Below, piece by piece: positions 48,901 through 57,900 of a DNA stretch of 64,000 bases. The position numbers and the translations under genes were made by a program. Below the pieces are notes generated by a model. That model did not search any database, was not told where the DNA came from, and saw nothing but the letters and a program-made list of their open reading frames with translations. How positions within the stretch are numbered: position 1 is the first letter of the stretch; each line of letters opens with the position of its first letter. Where the stretch lies: NCBI RefSeq assembly GCF_963678975.1, contig NC_089274.1:8152143-8216142 (forward strand). Direction: 5' to 3'. This DNA is from Dysidea avara (taxonomy: Eukaryota; Porifera; Demospongiae; Dictyoceratida; Dysideidae).

Positions 48901-51900
48901 CTAACCAATGAACTTGGCTCGATAGAATATAATTGTAAGACCAGTATGTCCTCTTTGCTGCTCGAACCAGCCTACTACCAACCATATTTTAACGGGTTGC
49001 TCTATATACTGCTCTTGATCAGGGAAGATATACCTGGCGCCATGACTCAGTCCTACAAGTTTTTGTTCATGGCCTACAGAAGAATTTAACACCTAGTTAT
49101 AAACTTTATGCTGATCTCCCTGGTCACTTGGCTAGTATTAGCCCACTGAGCACTGTTCCACCAAGCTTATCATCATCATCAAGTGGGCCTGATATAGTTT
49201 TGATTTCTAATTAGTCACATTATCTTACTGGAACTGTCAGTAGTCACCAATAGAGTGTAACACTTTGTGGCTGCCAGCTCCAGAAAAGAAGCTTGCTACA
49301 GTCCTTTACTTTCAGACCTTGGGCGTACTGGCTTGTTTGTTGAACTGGATACAAATAAAGTCGGCTGTCCAGGTCAGTTCCTGCCGTCATCGATATCCAA
49401 CTGTGTAGAGCTTGTCATCTACAGAAATGCTCTGTTACACCTATTTTTGAACAAGCTGCTTGAGTTGTTATTTCATGCTCCTATAGGATCTTCAATGCTT
49501 GCTTGTCGGAATTGTGGGTTATTATGGAACTTTTAACTGTTTTTTAGTTATTATTGTAACTATGTATGTTGTAATGTACGGTTTTGTCTCACCAGGGATC
49601 CAGCTACCTGTGCTTCAGGTAGTTGTGTACCCCTGAGTCTAGGCCCCCTCATCTTGTAGCTATTTCCTGTATGTTGTCAAATATCATGACATTTAATTAT
49701 TAGAGTATTTTATCTCTGCGATTTACAGTTGTTTGGTTTTTGCCTTGTAACTCTGTAGCTGTCAATGCGATTTCTTTTAAACCACAAAAGGTTTGAGTTA
49801 TGATGGTTAAGTTATATGCATACCGATTTTGCTACTCCCATAAGCTATTCCTATAAGCTATTCCCATAAGCGGTTTACCCTGCAGGCGTGACAACAAGTC
49901 AGCCTTTTTTAATACAAATAATCGTCCATAGCTCTATGACTATTAATCAGATTTGTGCCAAAATATGCCCTTAAAGTGTACCAAAGTTCAAGAAAATCGA
50001 GCTACGCATTTGCATTTTTATAATGGGTTTTGTAAAGTGTGCGAAAAGAATAATCTAAGCCCTCTAAACGAAGAAGGAAAAAATAAAGCCGCATTTTGAA
50101 GGCACAATTGTATTGCTCAAAGGTATGTGGGGTGCTGAAGGTGGAGGGCATTTGCAGTACAAAAATGATTTCAATTTGTGAAAGGTGCATGGAGATACAC
50201 ATGCGCGAAAATTGCATTTTGTTTCTTCCTGCTTACAGTGTGGCGCACCGGCTTTCTTGGCTGCACGACACACTACTGTGTGTCTTGATATCACAAGTGC
50301 TCTGGAGGGTGGGCAATTAATAGCACACAAAACTGGAAGACATTGAGTAGTTAAAGGCCAACACAGTTGTGTTTGACCTTAATAAAATTATAATGTTGCA
50401 CCAATACAGACACTTTTGTATCATCTGACCATGCCAAGTTACCAGACTGCCACTACAAGTCTTGTACAAACTGAAGCTAGAAAAGCAGATGTGAAATAAG
50501 CAGTGTATAGATGCAGCCAGCATATTGTGCTGGTTTATCAGTTTATGTTGTGATGCAAATCAGGTTTTGTTCGGCCAGCCAACAGTTGCTTATCTGCTTG
50601 CATGCCGGCACTCAGCAAATATTAACAACTGCTAAACTAATGGAGTGTGCATATATATATATATATGTGACCGAATTTTGGAAAACCGTCGATATATGCA
50701 CAATAGTACTTTTGTAATAAAACGCATTTAAAAACTATGGGTAAAAAATGCAAGCTCCAGAAAAAAAATTATGCAAGTTTTTATCGTCTCACTGGTGGAC
50801 GACTTAAGCCTCCAATGGATAAATCCTGGGAATCATTGTGTTCACCTGTTCATAGAGAGTACAAAAATCTTTGTTTCATCTCCATACACAAAAGGATTTC
50901 AAAGTTACAGACATTTGTTTACGTTGCGGTGACGAAAGAATTTACCGACGATCATTTTTCAGTGAATTTGCCTTCCTTCTCGAACACAGAAGCATGGCTG
51001 GGGTACAAACTATACCTTGGTGGATGCACAAATTCATGGCGAACACAATGAGCGAAGATTCAATTCCATATGCCGTTGTATCAGTAAGTTAGGATGGTTT
51101 ATGTAAGCGCCTGTAGATTCTTTTCTCGATAGCTTCTGTACATATAATTTATTTGCTTGTCCGGCTGTCTAGTGCTGTATTTCCAATGCTACTTAACTTA
51201 TGAAGCTGAAACTTAGCTAGTCCATTCCTCTGTCCCTGTAGAAAACAAAGAACAAATAAAATGCATTTTGAAAATTGTGCGGATATCGACGGTTTTCTAA
51301 AATTAGGTCACATATGAGCAAAAAATGGCCACTTCATAACATGGTGGATCACTATAACAGTGATGTGCGGTATTGGATTTTGGCAGTCGGTAATTTTCCG
51401 GTACGATAATTGCTGTTAATCTTCGGTATCGGTATCAATATCGGTATTATTATATTGTAATAATTATATATACCAGGTAAGGATTGCTGCGTGTGTCTCT
51501 TCAGCACACTAGACTAACTGCTTGATTGTTTACTTTTGCACTTTTCATCGGTTTTCCATCTCACTTCCTCATATATTTTAGAATGCTTTGGCTCATTAAG
51601 TTTGAAGTATTTCCCCAGCTTCACAACTTTAATACCCGGCTTTTCCGCACTCCTTACAATTGGCCACGCGGTGAGATCCAGTCCTTTCCAGGCTTTCCTC
51701 CGTCTTTTCAAAGTAAAGCCATACTGCACTCTCCTTACTTTTCCCTTTTGCATTCACCGATTCTACAATTATAACATCCAGCCCAACCTCTTCCGTCACA
51801 TCTTCAACCTCGTCTTCGAGATCCGATTCTGTATTAGACGCCATTTTCAAGCGGCACGTGTCGTGGTGCAATCCAATAACTCAGTGCAACCAGTGAGGAT

Positions 51901-54900
51901 ACACTAGCGCAATGGCATTGCATGCAGCAGGCAGTAACTGCAGTTATATACTAACTACCGTACCAAATTGAAGGATCATCAGCATATCGAGAGTCAGCGG
52001 TACTATCAGTATTTACCGGATTTGACGATTATATTGATGCAGCGATATTTATTGAAATACGTATATTTCAATACTGATATCAAGCCAACCACGGTATATC
52101 TACAATTACCGAATTATCAATATATTTTCGGTATACCGCACATCACTACACTATAACTCAGTGAACTACTATATACTCTCCAATGGTAGTTTGTTACTTT
52201 TGTCTTTCTAGTCTGAGTTGTGGTGCCATGGTACCAATACCATTTTAAAATTGGTTTGTTGTTAATTCAATAAAATCAACATAATCCACCTGTCCAGTGG
52301 TTGACTGAAATTTAACTCATAAAGCATCTTCTCATTGAGCAAACATTTGTTACTGAACATCAAGTTAAACCAACTCCCTCCAGTGAGCATCAGAGTAACA
52401 CAATGAAGTCAGTGTTGTAAGTGAGTCATAGTGGCGGATCTAGGATTATTAAAAGGGGGTTTCTGAAATTTGTATAGCTAAATAAGGCATCTGGTGACAA
52501 TTATCTGGAAAATTTTGAGATTTTAGAAGCTCTGAGATCAGATTTTAGGCTATTTTTAGTTAGAAATTCAATGCTTTAAACTGTAAATAGTTAATAAATA
52601 CTATAGCTAACTGTCACTCTATCACTTTGTGGAACGATTGGAGCCTCCAATCGTTCCACAAAGTTTCCGCATCCTCCTATATCTGTTGGTGGTGTTGTTC
52701 TACACGTTACTGAGAAACAGAAGTATTTAGGACTTATTTTTGACTCTACTATGTCTTGGACCCATCACGTTGCTAATGTGTGCCGTAAAATGTCGTACTA
52801 TCTATGTTTGCTTAGGTCTCATCAACATGTTATTGACAATAGTTTGATGAAGATGCTATTGGAATCCCTGGTATTGTCTCATTTGTCTTACTGTGTAACA
52901 GTTTGGGGACCATTACTGGGAAGCACTCTACTGTAAAGACTTCAGAGGATGCAGAACCGTGCAGTAAGGTTGTGTTATGACCTAAGGAAATATGATCATG
53001 TGTCTGAATTTTATCATAGATTGCAATGGTTGCCACTGCCTTAGTTTAAATCACTGTGTTTAATGTACCACCAGTACCACCAAGTTAAATGTATTCCACT
53101 TGAACCACCAATTGCTTTCGGTGGAACAACTTCTTATAGTACAAGGACACCAGTATATTTTGCGAACATACCTATGTTCCGCTTATGTTTTACTCAACGT
53201 TTTTTTTTTCGTTATAAAACCATTCAATGGTGGAATGCATTACCATCATCTGTAACTGACTGTATTAATTCTCCATTTTATGAGTACGTGAATGTCCTCA
53301 AGCGGCACTGTGACTCACTCCTTTGATAACATTAATATGATTGTAACTATATGCATGTTGTTGTTTTTTTTGTCTTTTCTTTGTGTGTGTGTGTGTGTGT
53401 ATGTTGTAAGTGGTTTACCTTGGTTGTCTTGTATCAGTTATACCTTGCTTTGTTTAGTTTTGTGTGTATTATCTATGTATTATAATCTAATCCAAGCTGT
53501 AAAAAAGAGTGTGGCCCTGAGAAAGGCTATGGTGAAAAAAGATGTGAAATCCAAGGTGGCGGCCAAGAAATGGCTGTGATGGTAGGTTAATGGTAAAAAA
53601 TTTAATAATGACAATTCAGGTGAATTTTGTGCTGCTTGGTCTTGGCACCAAATTCACCTGAATTGCTGTTATTAAATTTTTACCATTAACCTACCATCAC
53701 AGCCATTTCTTGGCCGCCACCTTGGATTTCACATCTTTTTTCACCATAGCCTATCTCAGGGCCGCACTCTTTTTTTACAGCTTGGCTGTTTTGGATTAGA
53801 TTTCACTTCTTTTTGTATTTGTATAACCTATCTTTTTTTCTTTACCACAGGAAGAAGAAAAGATGATTCAGAAGCAGATGTTAAATATTTCTGATTTTAT
53901 CAGTAAATGTACAAATTATATATATAATACATGTATTTATTACAAAACTCTCTACATGGTAGTTTATTTGTAACTGAACACTCTACAAGGTGACTTCTTC
54001 TAGCTGATCTTTCTACAGGGTGAATTGTTTGTAGTTGAACTATCTACAAGGTAACTTCTTCTAGCTGATCTCTCTACAGGGTGATTTGTTTGTATAGCTG
54101 AACTATCTACAAGGTAATTTCTTCTAGCTGATCTCTCTACAGGATGATTTTTTTGCAGCTGAACTCTTTACATGATGGTTTCTTTGTAGCTGAACTCTCT
54201 ACAAGGTGACTTTTTCTAGCTGAACTCTCTACAGGGTGATTTCTTTGCAGCTGAACTCTCTACATGATGGTTTCTTTGTAGCTGAACTCTCTACAAGTGA
54301 TTTATTTGCAGCTGAACTCTTTATGTGATGGTTTCTTTGTAGCTGAACTCTCTATAAGGTGACCTCTTCTAGCTGATCTCTCTACAGGGTGATTTGTTTC
54401 TAGTTGAACTCTCTACAGGTGATTTGTTTGCAGCTAAACTCTCTACATGGTGGTTTCTTTGTAGCTGAACTCTCTACATGATGGTTTCTTTGTAGCTGAA
54501 CTCTCTACAAGGTGACTTCTTCTAGTTGAACTCTCTACAGGGTAATTTCTTTGTAGCTGAACTCTCTACATGATGGTTTCTTTGTAGCTGAATTCTCTAC
54601 AAGGTGACTTCTTCTAGCTGATCCCCTACAGGGTGATTTGTTTGTAGCTGAACTCTCTACAAGGTGACTTCTTCTAGTTGAACTCTCTACAGGGTGATTT
54701 GTTTGCAGCTGAACTCTCTACATGATGGTTTCTTTGTAGCTGAACTCTCTACATGATGGTTTCTTTGTAGCTGAACTCTCTACAAGGTGACTTCTTCTAG
54801 CTGAACTCTCTACAGGGTGATCTTTTTGTAGCTGAACTCTCTACAGGGTGATTTGTTTGCAGCTGAACTCTCTACATGATGGTTTCTTTGTAGCTGAACT

Positions 54901-57900
54901 CTCTACAAGGTGACTTCTTCTAGCTGATCTCTCTACAGGGTGATTTGTTTGCAGCTGAACTCTTTATGTGGTGGTTCTTTGTAGCTGAACTCTCTACAAG
55001 GTGACCTCTTCTAGCTGATCTCTCTACAGGGTGATTTGGTTCTAGCTGAACTCTCTGCAGGTGATTTGTTTGCAACTAAACTCTCTACATGGTGGTTTCT
55101 TTGTAGCTGAACTCTCTACATGATGGTTTCTTTGTAGCTGAACTCTCTACAAGGTAACTTCTTCTAGCTGATCCCTCTACAGGACGATTTGTTTTGTAGT
55201 TGAATTCTCTACACGGTGATTTGTTTGAGGCTGAACTCTCTACATGGCGGTTTCTTTGTAGCTGAACTCTCTACAAGGTGACTTTTTCTAGCTGAACTCT
55301 CTACAGAGTGATTTGTTTGCAGCTGAACTCTCTACATGATGGTTTCTTTGTAGCTGAACTCTCTACAAGTTGAATTCTTCTAGCTGAACTCTCTACAGGG
55401 TGATCTTTTTGTAGCTGAACTCTCTACATGATGGTTTCTTTGTAGCTGAACTCTCTACAAGGTGAATTCTTCTAGATGAACTCTCTACAGGATAATTTCT
55501 TTGCAGCTGAACTCTCTGCATGATGGTGTCTTTGTAGCTGAACTCTCTACAAGGTAACTTCTTCTAGCTGATCTCTCTACAGGGTAACTTGTTTGTAGTT
55601 GAACTATCTGCAGGGTGATTTGTTTGCACTCTACAAGGTGATCCTTCTAGCTGATCCCTCTACAGGGCGATTTGTTTGTAGCTGAATTCTCTATACGGTG
55701 ATTTGTTTGAGGCTGAACTCTCTATAGGGCGGTTTCTTTGTAGCTGAACTCTCTACAAGGTGACTTCTTCTAGCTGAACTCTCTACAGAGTGATTTGTTT
55801 GCAGCTGAACTCTCTACATGATGGTTTCTTTGTAGCTGAACTCTCTACAAGTTGAATTCTTCTAGCTGAACTCTCTACAGGGTGATCTTTTTGTAGCTGA
55901 ACTCTCTACATGATGGTTTCTTTGTAGCTGAACTCTCTACAAGGTGAATTCTTCTAGATGAACTCTCTACAGGATAATTACTTTGCAGCTGAACTCTCTG
56001 CATGATGGTGTCTTTGTAGCTGAACTCTCTACAAGGTAACTTCTTCTAGCTGATCTCTCTACAGGGTAACTTGTTTGTAGTTGAACTATCTGCAGGGTGA
56101 TTTGTTTGCACTCTACAAGGTGATCCTTTTAGCTGGTCCCTCTACAGGGCGATTTGTTTGTAGCTGAATTCTCTACAGGGTGATTTGTTTGAGGCTGAAC
56201 TCTCTACATGGCGGTTTCTTTGTAGCTGAACTCTCTACAAGGTGACTTCTTCTAGCTGAACTCTCTACAGGGTGATCTTTTTGTAGCTGAAGTCTCTACA
56301 GGGTGATTTGTTTGCAGCTGAACTCTCTACATGATGGTTTCTTTGTAGCTGAACTCTCTACATGATGGTTTCTTTGTAGCTGAACTCTCTACAAGGTGAC
56401 TTCTTCTAGCTGAACTCTCTACAGGGTGATCTTTTTGTAGCTGAACTCTCTACAGGGTGATTTGTTTGCAGCTGAACTCTCTACATGATGGTTTCTTTGT
56501 AGCTGAACTCTCTACAAGGTGACTTCTTCTAGCTGAACTCTCTACAGGGTGATCTTTTTGTAGCTGAACTCTCTACAGGGTGATTTGTTTGCAGCTGAAC
56601 TCTCTACATGATGGTTTCTTTGTAGCTGAACTCTCTACACGGTGACCTCTTCTACCTGATCTCTCTACAGGGTGATTTGTTTCTAGCTGCATGAACTCTC
56701 TACAGGTGGTTTCTTTGTAGCTGAACTCTCTACAAGGTAACTTCTTCTAGCTGATCCCTCTACAGGGCAATTTGTTTGTAGCTGAATTCTCTACAGGGTG
56801 ATTTGTTTGCAGCTGAACTCTCTACATGGGGGTTTCTTTGTAGCTGAATTCGCTACAAGGTGACTTCATCCAGCTGAACTCTCTACAGGGTGATCTTTTC
56901 ATAGCTGAACTCTCTACAGAGTGATTTGTTTACAGCTGAACTCTCTACATGATGGTTTCTTTGTAGCCGAACTCTCTGCAGGATGATTTGTTTGTAGCTG
57001 AACTCTCTACAGGGTGATTTGTTTGTAGCTGAACTCTCCACAGGATGGTTTCTTTGTAGCTGAACTTTCTGCAAGGTGACTTGCTTGTAGCTGAACTGTC
57101 TAAAATATTAACTGGTTGCTGCTGAACTCCCTACAGCATAACTTGCAATGTAATAGAAATCTTTAATGGAGTGAGTCATGAACTAGGTGAATGTTCTATT
57201 AGGGTGACTGTTCTATTAGAGTATCTCGATCTCACATTTGCTACATGAAGATGGCTTTGGGATCATAAGTCAGTGGTTTGTAAACCGATTGTTCTGTACT
57301 ACTGCAAGGACTTTCTACGATGACTATTCCAGCTACATACCAATTTTCAGCTCACTGCTCTAAGCGGTTTGCCTGGTAGGCGTGAAAATTATTGGGATTT
57401 TTATTCACGAATCTCGATCGCGCAATTGTTACACACCTTCGGTCTCATGTCATATCTCCATGATCTAAATTTCGATTGTTTTCAAACCACCAAAAGGCAC
57501 TCCTACAATAGTTGATCTATCCACAAACCAATTTTCAACTCATTCCATGAAGCGGTTTACCCTGTAGGCGTGACAACAAATCAATCTTGTTTTACGCGAA
57601 AAATCGATCATAACTCCTGAACCATTCACCGCATTTGCACCAAATGTGATACTAGGATTCGTCGTTGGACTCCCTTTATGTGTGCCAAACTGCGAGGCAA
57701 TCGGAATACGTGTTTGTGTTTTATAGCAATTTTTCAAAGTGTGCGAAAAGACAAAGAATAAAAAAAAACCAAGAAATAAAAACAAACTTTTGGGCACTCA
57801 TATCTCGGAAATGGCTAAAGCAATTTTCTTCAAATATGGTATGTGGGATGGCCTACCTGGCGGGCACCTCTGCAGCAAAACTGGTTCCGAAGGATCACGG

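Noticed and set aside
53292..53579. Plus-strand 95-aa hydrophobic frame
   Set aside because: It starts inside the LINE 3' end, runs through a (GT)n stretch and ends in the MITE; not a gene.
56883..57074. Open frame with repeated QLQRNHPVESSATNKS-like peptide
   Set aside because: It is only the translation of the 31-bp minisatellite; the unit length is close to a multiple of three by chance.
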